64,000 bases of DNA. It comes from Armillaria gallica (lineage: Eukaryota; Basidiomycota; Agaricomycetes; Agaricales; Physalacriaceae). The stretch's first letter is position 1. Each line of letters begins with the position of its first letter. A program made the translations under genes and the position numbers. The notes under the pieces are model-generated. The model searched no databases and was not told the origin of the DNA. It saw only the letters and a program-made list of their open reading frames with translations. The stretch spans positions 1,426,001 to 1,490,000 of the forward strand of contig JBANDB010000011.1 of the NCBI GenBank assembly GCA_037576215.1. The letters run 5' to 3'. Shown here piece by piece: positions 1-11,481 of the stretch.

Positions 1-59
1 CTGGCAAGCGGGAAAAGTTATCAGACAAATAATAAAATTTCGGTCTTTACACAAGAAGT

Positions 60-136
60 TCCCGCTAGCCGATTTGAACGACTGACCTCGTCATAGCATT
101 ACTAGTGACGCGCTCTACCAACTGAGCTAAGAGGGA
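60..136 (-). tRNA. tRNA-Thr (AGT), probable, with a 5-nt intron
   Basis: Read on the minus strand this gives a seven-base acceptor stem (one mismatch), a D arm (AGCTCAGTTGGTAGAGC), a five-pair anticodon stem CGTCA/TGACG and a T arm with the TTCAAAT loop. The anticodon loop is 12 nt instead of 7. Placing the anticodon AGT at positions 34-36 leaves five extra bases after position 37, where eukaryotic tRNA introns sit. Thr identity is inferred from the anticodon only. A pseudogene is possible because of the acceptor mismatch. Confidence 0.75.
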
Positions 137-285
137 CATGCTTTATTGGTGTTATTTATCTATCTGGATAGGTCGTATCTGCTACATTGTGTCATAGCGC
201 ACTATAGCAATAAAATGAGAATCTACAGATGTATACTATGCTTAAACCTACAAGTACAATAATTAGCCTACACTGCCCATCTGTA

Positions 286-2044
286 TCAGCACTTATCCAA
301 CCCCAACCAAATATCCAAATCCTCCCACATCCTCTCCCTCGCCTTCCCCCACACCACAATCCTCTGGTCTACACATCCCTGACAATACCCTGCTTTGGCC
401 CAATCCAACTCCATCAGCGCCCGAGTCCCACAAATCGGGTCCCTCAAGAACGTCTCAAACAACCCCGAGGCGACGACCATCTCCTGGTGCTTCGAGGCCA
501 CCAAACTCACGTCCGCAGCCGTACAACTCTCCACATTCCCAACGCACTTGGTTTCAACACCAAAAGTTGCTGTAGCGATCCGGGTAGTCCACGCGGACGT
601 GAGCATCTCCCGAGCGCGGACTAAGAGCCTGTAGTCGGACGAAGAGATCGTGGTGCGGTGGTCTGACTCGTCGTCCGAATCGTCCTGGCCGAACCCAGCG
701 AGGCGCACGAGTTCGTACAGTGCTCGTTTGCGGATGCTCTTGAGGCCCCATTCACGCGCAAGGATGACGGTGTCGGAAGCATGGCTGATTGGATCAAGGG
801 TCACCCTACACAAGGAAGAAGGCCACATTTCTTCGAGATAACGTGTTGCCCAGTCTCGGAAGCGATTGAAGGAGAGTGCACTGGAGGCGCGAAAAATGGA
901 TACAACAGTCAAAAAGTCGGGAGGGTTATAGAAGTAGGTGCTAGGAGGCTGTCAGCGATGAAACGGAAGAGAGGCAAGAGAACGCACATAGCATCATCCA
1001 TCGCGTCCAAGAGAGCCTCAAAATCTTTTACCGTGACCCTGTCTTCCTCTTTGATATTGAACACCGGATCCTTCCCTTCAAACCCGTCCGCCTCCTCCTC
1101 AAACCGCTGGGAGAGCCACTCACTATGCTTTGCCACGCCCCGATGCACTCTAAAGAGCGTCTTCTTGATACGAATTACGACGTTGCCGTCGAGCTCCCAG
1201 TGAACCTGGTGTTTGTGTGTAGTCGGGAAACGTCTGGCAGCTTTGATTTTGGGTCTCTTCGCAGGCTTCTCAGAAGTTGTAATGCTGCGATCGCCGTCAT
1301 CTTGTTTGCGCTTCTGAGATCCCGACATTTTGGTCTGACTGCAACTTTGGGGTGCACTAGTAGGTGAGGAGGAGGAAATAGAAATGATATCGTGAAGCGA
1401 AGGAGTAAGCGGAACTTTGGCGGGCGAACTTTGGGAGCGTTTGGGCGTGGAGGCAAATGGGGCTGAGATGGACGATTCCTATGGATGGAGTTAGGACGCG
1501 AACCGCGCCAAGTAATAATCGTACGTACTGAGTTTTCGCCCTTAGTAAAACTAGGCTGCATGTGTGCCAATTGTTGCGACAGTTGCATTACTGACGGCAG
1601 TTCATCGTCGTCGGTGTCGATAGCAGGAGGAATTTCGAACTCGTCTGCGTCCAGCATAACTGACTGGGAAGGCGGCGACATGGGAAACGGCCTTGCAGTT
1701 GTCGGAGTCGCTGCAGCTGCCTTCTGCGAAGATTTTAAAGGGGTGCTTGTACGCGACGTGGCTACCGAATGGTGAGTTTTAGAGCAAGTATCAGTTCGGC
1801 AAGTCATACCAGCATCATTCCGTCTGAGTGTAGGAGCAGTAGACGTCCCTGGTGATGTTCCTCGTGTGCCTAAGTAAAAAAAAGTGACGAATGATCCAAT
1901 TGTTGGACAGCAACAGAGTGCCGTAATCTCACCAGATGGCCCTGGGGTTGGTCCTCGAGAATACTGTGAGCCCATATTCGCGCTGGCAATGCCGTTTCGC
2001 TGGGAGGAGGAAGAGGAGGCGAGCTCTGCTGTATCGTCGCCCAT
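286..2044 (-). CDS. BTB/POZ domain protein with long disordered N-terminus
   Basis: Four exons read as one frame: 1933-2044, 1529-1869, 988-1478 and 286-940. The introns are 63, 50 and 47 nt with GT-AG ends; the middle one has a CCTAAC branch site. They give 532 aa. Roughly residues 1-310 are Ser/Pro-rich, low complexity and end in a basic stretch (KRKQDD, KRPKIK), which could be a nuclear signal. From about residue 320 the pattern is an agaricomycete BTB fold: IRIKKTLFRVHRGVAKHSEW, FEALLDAMDDA and the helical half WATRYLEEMWPS. These proteins usually act as dimerising adaptors, for example for Cullin-3 ligases; the partner here is unknown. The start at 2044 (MGDDTAEL) is the first in-frame ATG. 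A start at 1328 would give only the BTB part, but the joined frame across two upstream introns favours the longer model. Confidence 0.85.
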
Positions 2045-2150
2045 GATGGCAAGAAACAAGTCCAGACTAATCGCGTTGACGCGCCGTGAAAGTTTGGATA
2101 TGTTTGGGAAATGCACAGCCGCGGCACCGGTCCACCGATTCGAGTCTTAG

Positions 2151-4406
2151 TCAGCGTCGACGCTTCAAGTTCGACTCTGAGCTCAAGAAAGTAAAAGATA
2201 AAATTTGGTTTGCACCAGAAGATTTATCTTCAGAAAGGTATGTACACAAAAGACGACATTGATTCGAGTCTCTTGCGACAAATTTTATTGGCACAGACCC
2301 CAGGGAAAACACTGTTCCACGCAGAGTAGCGTCTGCCGCAATCCTATCCCATATTTGTGCCGCTGTCTCTCCAGCTTCTAGGACAACCTCGACCTTCCAG
2401 TCTCTCAGAAAATGTGCAAGGAAACAGACGGCCTCAGTCTGAGCAAACTTCCTGCCCACACACGCCCTAGGCCCAAAGCCGAACATGAGGAAATCATGCG
2501 GCTCTGTAGCACCGTACCACCTCGAAGGGATGTATTTCTCTGGTTCAGGGAAGTCGTGTGGATTGTGAACTTTAATCAACGAGATCAGCCTACCTCGCAT
2601 CAAGACTGACATAAATAAACTCACGAACGGAGACAATATCGATAACGATACGAGAGCCCTTCGGAAGGATGAAATCCCTTTCAACTGGCCGAGAGCTGTG
2701 GATAGGTGTATCTTCTGTGGTTACTCTGGGCAAGTTTATGGTGACAGCTAGAACCTGACGTTAGCGGAAGTAATCATTTATATATGATGATGATCACGCA
2801 CGGACGAGTCGATGAGCTTCATTGAAACACGCGAAAAGATGCTTGAGATTATTAATGATACTTAAGCTCTTTGGAGAAAGATTTAATGCTAGGAATTCAA
2901 CGACTAAGGATAATCACGCACTAGGCCTTCCTTGCATGGGGCTTCGCGTAGGATTTCCTGATATGCCTTCTCCTGTTCATCGGGGGTGCAGAGCTAAAAG
3001 CGTGATCGTTGACAGTAGCGCACTGCTCATGGTTTCTATCATCGTCGCCGGACATGAAGTACTTCTATCGAGAGATGAGATGTACACGCACCGTTTCCGG
3101 CAAAAAGGAGTGACATCATGTTTGCCGTCTATGTTTCCCGGAATTAAGAACATAGCAAAAGGTTGAAGATGGACTCACCACTTCCGCAGGTTCCAGTGCG
3201 TATTTGTTCGCGTCATCGGTTGCCGAAACAAGCTTCGTCAACAGGTCCGTCATATTCCCGTCACCGAAATACTTTTCAAGTGAAAACTCAGTCTGTCTTC
3301 TGGCGGCAATACTGGTCATGAGGGATAGTACATTTTTCCATGACCGCATGATAGAACGAAGACTAGCAATCAGCAAATCCTCAGCAACAGGTTCCCGGAG
3401 AATGACAATGGTTATCTTCACCTTTGGATAGGCAATTTCCACACCCAGTCTGGAAGTATAAAGCGGAGGATAATCGTTCGAGCAGCAACAGAAAGTTCGC
3501 GATCAAAAGTGGCGAGTTCAGAGTGGTCTATTCCTTGCGTCCACTCTACCGGCATTCCAAAACCGCAGCGACAGATCATAACCAACGCGAACTGGCTCTC
3601 GTTTAGAGTTACTTGAAGAGTTCCGCGGCTTGTGAACTTACTCTGTGGAGGATCCTGTCCAGATCAGCTACTACATCATTATTCTTCTCCTCCCATGCCT
3701 CCTTGGAGACTATATCACGGTATACCATGGCTGATTCCTCAACTATTCTGGAGTACCTATATAACAAGTGGTCAGCTTAACCAAATCACACTTCATGACA
3801 TACATTTCCGTACATTGCAGTGTTAAATGAAGGAGCGACAGCTCGTCGGTGCCTACTCCAGTCGGTACCCTGAGCTGAAGCGATGCTGCTTCCAAATATT
3901 CTGCGCGAAAGTTAGATAAGTAAGTGACGGAATCATTCACCGAGCCGTTCCACACGTTTTAGTAGTGAAGTCTCGTGGCTTCGCCAGATTCGTCTTCAAC
4001 TCGTTGCCCCAGATCTGCTTGGCAATATCGACAGACGCACCCACGTAATACGGATTCCCGAAAACGGGTATTATCGTGGTCAAATCATATGTGTGCTCGA
4101 AGTGTGCTTATTAACATTCTTTCAGCATGACGAACTTCGCTGATGATGTTTCATACCTGTACGTCGATAAATCCAAGTCCACCTAAAGCCTAGATTCCAC
4201 CAGGTTGTTGGGATAGCATTTCCAGGAAACGAATACGGATCGAACAGTAGTCTATACCCCTTCATGCATTTATGACGCTGTCAATTCCGATCAGAAGCTA
4301 CTTCATCGTATACCATCACAGAGCATCTCACCCTCAATAACACCAAGACTCTCAGAACTCGATGCAGAACAAACACTGTTGCTAGAAGAAGTGGCAGCCA
4401 CAGCAT
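2151..4406 (-). pseudogene. cytochrome P450 (microsomal type), two frame breaks
   Basis: A nearly complete P450 monooxygenase in many small exons. The N-terminal membrane anchor begins at 4406 (MLWLPLLLATVFVLHRVLRV). It is followed by FPGNAIPTTWWN, GNPYYVGASVDIAKQIWGNE, a helix-C block (DWSRHRRAVAPSFN), the I-helix AGNET across an intron near 3095, the K-helix ExxR (EAHR), EPEKYIPSRW and the haem loop FGFGPRACVG with its Cys ligand near 2450. Two sites do not join in frame. Near 3780 the exon after YGNV needs two extra bases. Near 2980 a run of five C (LALHP/DEQEKAY) needs one base removed. Enzymes of this type use O2 and NADPH from P450 reductase at the ER. All catalytic motifs survive, so decay is recent, or one break could be a sequencing error. 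Downstream it runs to a stop at 2151, past the usual C-terminus. Confidence 0.85.
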
Positions 4407-4883
4407 GGTGGAGGTGGAAGAAAGGGACTGTCATAGGATATGGCGCCTTCAGCCTGTTTCATTCAAGATCATTATCACTATCACCGCGTCCACCGCGTCG
4501 GCCGAACGATCGATCTCAGATTAAATGCCTCATGGGTACCAGAGTATCCGTGCTAGACGATCCTTGCTCTACGGCACAGAAGAGAAAGGGCAGATAGCAT
4601 GTCGGCTAGAGGAGAAAGAAAAACCTCTGAAGTTTAGACATGAACCATTTCGAAGCACCAAGTGGCGAGCATCTCGGAAGACAGCCCGAGACGTCGAAGA
4701 GTAAATTAAAAGGCGGTCCGAATCTGACTTCAACAACAGTTTCTCCAGTTGAAGAAATGTATACAGAAAACGCTCTTCTTGAGCAGAAAAACGGTAGCAG
4801 ATGCCAAAGAGTCGGACCTCAATCAGCGCGAGAACAGCCTGAGAACCTGTTTCGCCGGATCGCCTAGATTGCGCCCCACATTA
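4407..4883. other. intergenic, no gene seen
   Basis: Short open frames only, with no recognisable product. It lies between the P450 5' end and the left TA target site of the Tc1/mariner-like element, and probably carries the P450 promoter. Confidence 0.5.
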
Positions 4884-6230
4884 CAGTGTACTACGGGTCC
4901 TTGGGACATAACAATGGTAATCCCCGAATAGTGCTACATTAAATTAGTTCTGAGGCCTAAATCTTTTTAAGACGATACTAGGACATCTTACAAGCGAGGA
5001 TGTGTAAGTATTTTGCGGACAAGCCAAGGTGTTCAGCAGAATAAATTCAATCTTTGTAGCAGGTCCCAAATGGCTCGTTATGGGTCCTTGGGACACCCGG
5101 GACACCTGTGACACTGTGTGACACGGCTCGCGGAAACACCGGATCGATCTCTCCGAGGCCTATTTGATGTCACGCTTGTGGCTAGTGTTGCCGCGACTCG
5201 GCTAGACTCAACTCGGCTAAGCTTATGCCGACTTTGGTAATTGCTCTGAGCCGAGTCGGCTTGAGTCCATAACCATGTGTCGGCTAAGCTAGACTTCGGC
5301 TGAAGTCGGCTTGAGCTCAGACTAACGATCCAAAAAGGAAATCACTAGGTTAAGATGCACTTTCCAAGGCGAGATGGCTTGTACATCCTTCCGAATCAAT
5401 ACCTGATGATATATATGTGTTCATTGAACATTTAACTGGAAAATCTTTAAGGACATCTTCAATATAGCTATAAACTACAGTCCCTTCACCTTTTAGGAAA
5501 AACATCGGCTTTACCTCGGCATTTGTAAGGGCACTGATGCTCAAACTTCAGTTGTTCCGTTGTATAATATTCATGCCCATTTTGAATGTCTGATTGCCTC
5601 GATATGTGTTGGAAGTGTATTTACAAAGTACAGGGTGTGAGCTTATGTGTCCTGGGGGAGAATAAAGGTCAGGAAGACGCTGGCCAAATCAGGCGCCTTC
5701 ATTCGGGCTAAAGCGACTCGAGCCCGGCTTTAGCCGGCTCCTTGATGAGCTTGAGCCTAGAATGAGTCTGAGCCAATCAAGACTCAGACTCGGCTTATTA
5801 AGACTCGGCTCGTCGGCTCAAGCGACTTCAAGCCGAGTCGCGGCATCACTACTTGTGGCTCAAATGTGCCCCATCCGACAAATCGCAGTCTGGAGGGACG
5901 AGTCTCAGCCCAAATCCTTGGCTATAAGGGGCAAAGTTATAGCCAATGGTATGACTTACTCAAAAGAAGCATTATTTTTGGTTATAATTCATGTTGTAAA
6001 CCAGTAGTCTTCGAATGAAAGTTGTCTCTTGCCAAATTGAGCAATTTTGTGATGTATCACAATCTCTACCTCGCGCAATTTTCAGTCGTTCGGCCTGAAA
6101 CTTTTGGAGGATGTTCAAAATATATAAAGGAAGATCCATGTCAATTTTGGTACGACTCCGTCCGTAGGGACTGAAGCTATTTCCATTTGTCCCAAGGAAC
6201 CTTGATGTCCCAAGGACCCGTAGTACACTG
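4884..6230. mobile_element. non-autonomous Tc1/mariner-like element, 1347 bp
   Basis: The ends are a perfect 26-bp terminal inverted repeat at 4884-4909 and 6205-6230, starting CAGTGTACTACGGGTCCTTG. Both ends are flanked by TA (4882-4883 and 6231-6232), the target duplication of the Tc1/mariner/pogo group. Part of the repeat core (GGGTCCTTGGGACA) recurs inside, near 5083 and 6190, so the ends are partly nested. The interior has no transposase-like frame. Instead it holds degenerate runs built on CGGCT/AGCCG (about 5190-5320 and 5700-5850). It must have been moved by a transposase encoded elsewhere. Confidence 0.88.
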
Positions 6231-6232
6231 TA

Positions 6233-6762
6233 TCAGCCGATGCCCGTCGCTTAAGAGCAGCTGTGAAAGCAATAGAGTCAAAGACAATTATTTCCCGCGC
6301 CGCTAATTTTCAAGAAACACTCATGACGAGGTACTAGAATGCGCTTGAACTAGTCATGAGCGATCCGGGGCTCCCATCTCTTCGAAGTCTGTACCTATAG
6401 CATACTCAGGCGTGTATCGATCACGGATGAGTATAGTAGAAGCAATAGGCAAAGACGACCAGCACATCCGAAGGATCTGCCGGTGGACGTTGGAAGAATG
6501 GAATGGCAACGTTTCGTAATCGGTGCGAGACTGCGGACCGAGTAAGCCTCGATTAATAGGCACCCATTCACCTGGAGAAAAGTAAAATGCGACACCCGTT
6601 GAAATCGGCATAGAGTAGGTCGCTCGCCAAAGTGGGCGTTAGTGAGTTATGGAAGTTACCAGGTGAATACGGGAATGGGAGGGTTCCTCCTACTGATCAC
6701 TCCTGACCAGGACAAAAAGGAAGTCCAAATTAAGTCAAGTTTTGCGAAGAGTAGTACGATGC
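6233..6762. other. intergenic, no convincing gene
   Basis: An 85-codon minus-strand frame (6354-6611) exists, but I see no domain, no signal peptide and no splice partner for it. Confidence 0.4.
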
Positions 6763-8505
6763 TTAAATATGCTGTGGATTGGATGGAAACGGTAGTCTCT
6801 TCGGCTTTGCATATCCATAATGCTTCACTGCTAGCCCTTCAAAACCGTTCAAGGAACGAATGAAATTCTGCGGCTTCCCAAAGGTGTATGGAGTACACAA
6901 TGTCAGAGATGTGAGAAGCGCAACCTCATTTGGATTCGCCCCGGACTTTCTCCGCGAGGCCACCACATCAAGAAGTCCATCGTTGTGGGTGATCGGCGTT
7001 GTTAAATGATGTGGGTGAATGCCCTGCACGTAGAAATCGTCACGGATAGACAGGTGCTTCACATGCGGTACAAGACACGGGAAGGACCTGTTATAATCCA
7101 ATCGATGGTAGAAATGTGATGTCCAGGTTGGATCGACGCACAGGGATAATGCCGTCAGGGTGGAAGAACATCTTTCCAAGATCGACACAAGGTGGGTGAA
7201 AGGAAGAGCGGGCACTTCCAGGAAAAGAGTTCGTAGCTCGCACTGCGAGTTTAATAGGAACTCGTCCGTGTCTAATACATGGGTGCCTCCCCAAGGTGTG
7301 TAATGGTTTCTCTCCACCTGCAAATGCTGCAAAGCTGGAAGGCGTAAATGTTTCAAGCATTCTGTATCTGTCTGAAATAGGAGCCAACGAAGCTTCCCGT
7401 GTAGCGCTGGTTCCAAGTGTTCGTCCCAGCTTTCAAATCTAACCCGCAGCGTAGCCTGACATAGATCGGGGGCGCCACGGAAAAGGTATGAAAAGTCGGA
7501 GGGATAGTCAATATCGCCATTGAAAGCCTTCAGCTGTCGCAACGGCAGTAAAACTTCGGATAATCCAGCTCCTTGAAGTATGACCTCCTCCAATTGGTGG
7601 GCATTGCGAAACAACTCGATAGGCGGGGTGAGAACATCCAAGCGACCGTCCCGTAAGGTGGGCACTGGTTGACCCATATTAACCGGACGCGCATCTTGTA
7701 TATATAGACAGAGCCGTTTCAGAACTGGAAAGCTGCCCGCTCCGACCGAAGATGCAATAGTGCGAAAACGATGCGGCGTAATTGTCAAATCGACGATACC
7801 CCAGCGGTGCATGTGTTGCACCAATAACTTCAACGGTCTTTCGAAGTTGTCCATCACGGAAAGGTCCATCGTGACGTCCAAAGGATGCTGTGAGGATCGT
7901 TGCAGATACTGGTGAAGAAGACGGCGCTTTATCTTTGGGAAGTGGTCCGAGTATTCATCTCCCAGAATATCTATGCGGCACCAAAGGGCTGGAGTGGATG
8001 ACACTATGGTTCGCCACGCACGACAGACGCGACAAAACGTCCAGGGCGCGGATTTCTTCACATTGAACGCGTCATAGGAAGATTTTCTAGACGCAACTTT
8101 GATGGTAATTTGGAGTATCTTGGCAATGATCTCCACAGGTAAAACAGAGATAGGAGCTGATGTATACGGCACCCGGGGTGACGCCGTGTCGGCTAGGAAG
8201 GAAATCTCTTTGGCGGATGGCGGGGGCAAAGGGACGAGAAGACTCTTTTGAAAGGAGATGATGGCATAGTTCTGATCCACTCGTCTACGAAAACGAGAGA
8301 GCAATGATTGAAGGAGGCGTATATCCTGTCCAATATTGATAGATTCTTCCTCGAGTGCATCGATATTGCCTTGAATCAAAGAGACAGGGTCCTGGGAGAG
8401 TTGGCCGCTGGGCCTTAGTTCTAGGAGAGGCACAGACGATGGTATTTCGTCTTCTATGTCGGATTCTACTGCCTGCCGCAAATGAGAAGTTCTGCGCGAC
8501 ATCAT
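6763..8505 (-). CDS. F-box domain protein
   Basis: A single uninterrupted frame of 580 aa starting with two Met codons (8505). Residues about 45-85 form a predicted coiled coil (IDALEEESINIGQDIRLLQ). An F-box follows at about 115-170: SVLPVEIIAKILQITIKVAS, then CRVCRAWRTIVSSTPALWCR, the typical agaricomycete form. The rest (about 200-560) is a long region with spaced leucines (LKRLCLYIQ, LRWLLFQ, LQHLQVERN), suggesting degenerate leucine-rich repeats that would bind a substrate. F-box proteins recruit targets to SCF (Skp1-Cullin1) ubiquitin ligases. This family is large and fast-evolving in mushrooms, so the target cannot be guessed. Missing introns are common in it. Confidence 0.88.
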   Translation of the reverse strand: MMSRRTSHLRQAVESDIEDEIPSSVPLLELRPSGQLSQDPVSLIQGNIDALEEESINIGQDIRLLQSLLSRFRRRVDQNYAIISFQKSLLVPLPPPSAKEISFLADTASPRVPYTSAPISVLPVEIIAKILQITIKVASRKSSYDAFNVKKSAPWTFCRVCRAWRTIVSSTPALWCRIDILGDEYSDHFPKIKRRLLHQYLQRSSQHPLDVTMDLSVMDNFERPLKLLVQHMHRWGIVDLTITPHRFRTIASSVGAGSFPVLKRLCLYIQDARPVNMGQPVPTLRDGRLDVLTPPIELFRNAHQLEEVILQGAGLSEVLLPLRQLKAFNGDIDYPSDFSYLFRGAPDLCQATLRVRFESWDEHLEPALHGKLRWLLFQTDTECLKHLRLPALQHLQVERNHYTPWGGTHVLDTDEFLLNSQCELRTLFLEVPALPFTHLVSILERCSSTLTALSLCVDPTWTSHFYHRLDYNRSFPCLVPHVKHLSIRDDFYVQGIHPHHLTTPITHNDGLLDVVASRRKSGANPNEVALLTSLTLCTPYTFGKPQNFIRSLNGFEGLAVKHYGYAKPKRLPFPSNPQHI

Positions 8506-9021
8506 AAGATAAAAGCACTATTTGAATAAGAGAATATCAGAATAACACTTGCATTGAAATGATCGTCATTTGAAAGTAGCGACAAGAACCAGCAGATACC
8601 GCAGAAAAAAACAATGAATACGCGGCGGGGCCCGAATGATATCCTGAAGCAGGGAATCTTGTTGATGATACCTTGACAACTTTGAACGAAGGACGCCTAT
8701 AGTTTACTCCATGACAAAGACTTCAAGAGGACGTGGTTCGATTGGTGGTGGTGGTAACTGGTGAGTGCGAACTGTCCCCCGGCCCGACGACTAAATCTGG
8801 ACATCGCACCCCTGACACTCCTTCAACACAAACCTGGCACTAATTTTTGGTCCATGAATCAGAAACTCATATAAGTTAGACAAAGATACTATGTCACAAA
8901 GCAGGAGATACTGGGTCAAAATTTCCCAAAATTTCACCAAACTGTACCCACAACCTACAGTTGACCTACAGAATGTCGACCCCCATAGTACTTATATCTA
9001 TGCGGCATAAGCAGGCGGCAA
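8506..9021. other. intergenic, no gene seen
   Basis: Divides the F-box promoter (right of 8505) from the 3' end of array gene 1. The TTGCCGCCTGCTTATGCC stretch at about 9000-9020 is the remnant C-terminus of array gene 1 (see that entry). Confidence 0.5.
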
Positions 9022-10448
9022 TCACCTCTGTACTTTTCCTCTCGGGTGCAGACTCTCCGAAGATTGGTCCGTCGTCACATACATCGAATTCCTATATCTT
9101 TGAGCAGTAACCGAAGCGTCTTCTGATACGGATCCAGCTGCAAAGTCAACCCCTTTTTGTTAGGCTGATAAAGTTTATCTGGGAAAAACCATCGTACTTA
9201 TGAAGGGCCGGCGTGATGTCGCCGAGTCTTCTACAGCTGCTTGTCGCCGGTGGTACCAGAGTAGCCAGATAAGGAAGAGTATGATCGCTCCTACGAAGGC
9301 AATGCTCCCTACCACGATCCCAGCTACAGCGCCTGCACTGAGAGAGTTCGATGGACTTTCTTTACTTGCAGAGGTGGAAACCAGGGAGGCACTCGTGGCA
9401 GTAGAGTATGTTGAATATGGCGTCGACTGAGGCTGTGAACTACTGGTTATGTTCATGGTCGTTGATGCACAATGTGTAAAGGAATTATTTCCATCAGCAG
9501 CATTAGTCGTTTCCATTCGTTCGCGGGACCACGTACTGCCAGTTTGGTATTAGAATGGAGAAAACTACGTTGAGGACAGATCCAACATACTAGAACCTGT
9601 GGGCGTACATTTAGATCAGGGGTTCCAGTCACTTATAATGAAGTCTTTACATACCACGATCCATCACTCCAAAACACCCTGTCATAGAAATTGTCGTGAA
9701 TCTTCAATTCATTATTGCACACCGCCGCTTGTATGTTGTCCGTAAATCTAGGGATAAAAAATTAGGTCCACCCCAGTAGAGATGAACTGCGCGTACGATT
9801 TGTTAGTATTGGGAGTGCAGAATGAGTTCGATCCATGCATAAGATATTGCTGATATGAGCCGGCACCTTCCATCACGGATGAGGATTAATCAAACAGATT
9901 GAAACACATACGCACCAGCGTCGATACCGTTGCCGTTTCCTCTTCCTTGCTGGCACCTATGCACCTGATAAGTCAGTTCTTAAAGGGAAAGGGTGGTCAC
10001 TGACGTTAGGCACAGCATACTAAGTCCGAACGCGATTGAATTACAACAACAGTTGGCTATGGTTCCGGAACAAGATGAGTCGGCGCTGTCAGAGTCAACT
10101 TGAATCAAGCATACCAACTTGGTCGTTACATGTATCCGGAGGAGTGTTGGGACTCAAGGCGCCCAAGACATCTGGAGAGAGAGTTTAAGTTCAGATCGAA
10201 CAGACGGAGAAGAACGAGTCTTACATTGGCTATTACATAACTTTCGTAGCCGTTCATACGTTCGACCTGATAGGAAGTTCAGTTCATAGAAGTGCTGTAG
10301 GGTTGGCCTTACATGGTGTTTCCCCAACGACACTCGTATACCAGTCTGATCCGCTATCAGCACATTGTGTATGGTCTTGTGCAAGAATGTAGGGGACCGA
10401 AAACGAAAGACTGAAGAGAACTTGAAGGAGAAAGGCTAGCGCATCCAT
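9022..10448 (-). CDS. array gene 1: single-pass membrane protein, Cys-rich ectodomain
   Basis: Same exon plan as array gene 2. The start at 10448 gives a signal peptide (MDALAFLLQVLFSLSFSVPY, cleavage likely after ILA), then DHTQC, SDWYTSVVGETPC, TYERLRKLCNSQ, PPDTCNDQV, NCCCNSIAFGLSMLCL, CQQGRGNGNGIDAG and CNNELKIHDNFYDRVFWSDG. The last big exon has the shortest Ser/Thr stalk of the six, a membrane span (GAVAGIVVGSIAFVGAI) and basic anchors HRRQ. The final exon meets TGA at 9022-9024. The codons just beyond still read LPPAYAA and then stop, so the tail motif kept by the other copies has been cut off here, apparently by one CGA-to-TGA change. Function unknown; the topology suggests a surface sensor or adhesion protein. 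Confidence 0.82.
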
Positions 10449-11481
10449 GCTAGAACTTGGGGGTCAACAGATGCATAGTGACAGCACGTAACTAGATATA
10501 CCTGAGCCCTCCCAGTATCCTGATCAGCAGACTCTGAAATGACGTGCCAGCGACAGATACCATGATCATGATGTGATACTCCCGCACTTGGCAGAAGGCG
10601 CCTAAGTAAGGGTGTTCTTGATCATGAACTTCACATGATTCGATCCTGGGATAGTGAATGAGGATTGTGAAGGTGATATGAAGGTGTAGGTCACTGAGAA
10701 AGATGTGAACGAACGAAGCGGAGAGTGAACGAAAAATCTCATCTCCTAGGAAACCATCACATCCGCATCCGCCATCGACTCAAAGGTGATGGAAGGAACA
10801 AGTCTTTCGGTAATAACCACTTCAGACCCTAGATATAGCCATGCTTCACTGCTGTAAAGCGCCCAAGGACCGCCCGTCCGATAACCCCACAATAACTGTC
10901 TTGGGAAACACAAATTTTGTGATTGTGTATGCACTGTAAAACGATGATATCAATCTGGTTGAGAGTTTGGTGTTGATAAATCTGGTCAAGAGGTTGATAA
11001 CAAACAGTACTAACCTTCGATGTCCATGGTCGTCATGCACAATGGCGACGGTCTATAGTTGGCATCGGGAACTTTGACGGTCTCAGCCAAATAATGATTA
11101 ATTGATCGGGTGCAGAACTCGCCAACGCAGAAGACGGATCGAGAGGGAGTGATGATGGTAAGAAGACGGGAAAGGGAAGTACTACCCGAGATTTCCGAAA
11201 GCCGAGCCGACCGTTTCATCATTGGCTATCGTCAATTGACTGCTCTAGTTTGTTCATGTTCATGTTTCTATTAAGCAGTGTAAACAAGACCTTTCATTTG
11301 TAAAAGCAAAGACTTAACTACGAGATCTGTACATGCCCATGGTACAAAGTCCACAGCCGACACGTACTTTGGGGGGGAAAATATTATTGTCCTTCCATAA
11401 AGTACAAGTTTAGCAGTCCATTTTGTCCCAGGCTCGCCGTCTTCGACCAAAATATTTCCCCTACGCACCGTCAAACTAAGT
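10449..11481. other. spacer 1-2: modules D, E and tail
   Basis: Short spacer form. It has the D module with a fragment ending ESMADADVMVS, one E module (about 10985-11225) and the tail. The E copy here has the cleanest exon-like frame (LAETVKVPDANYRPSPLCMT) followed by GTTAGT. No complete gene can be closed. Confidence 0.5.

Noticed and set aside
1175..2116. A separate 313-codon gene overlapping the BTB gene
   Set aside because: Its upper part joins the BTB frame exactly across two GT-AG introns; the lower part is intron and off-frame readthrough.
6354..6611. 85-codon minus-strand frame next to the Tc1/mariner-like element
   Set aside because: No domain and no splice continuation to the F-box gene or P450.
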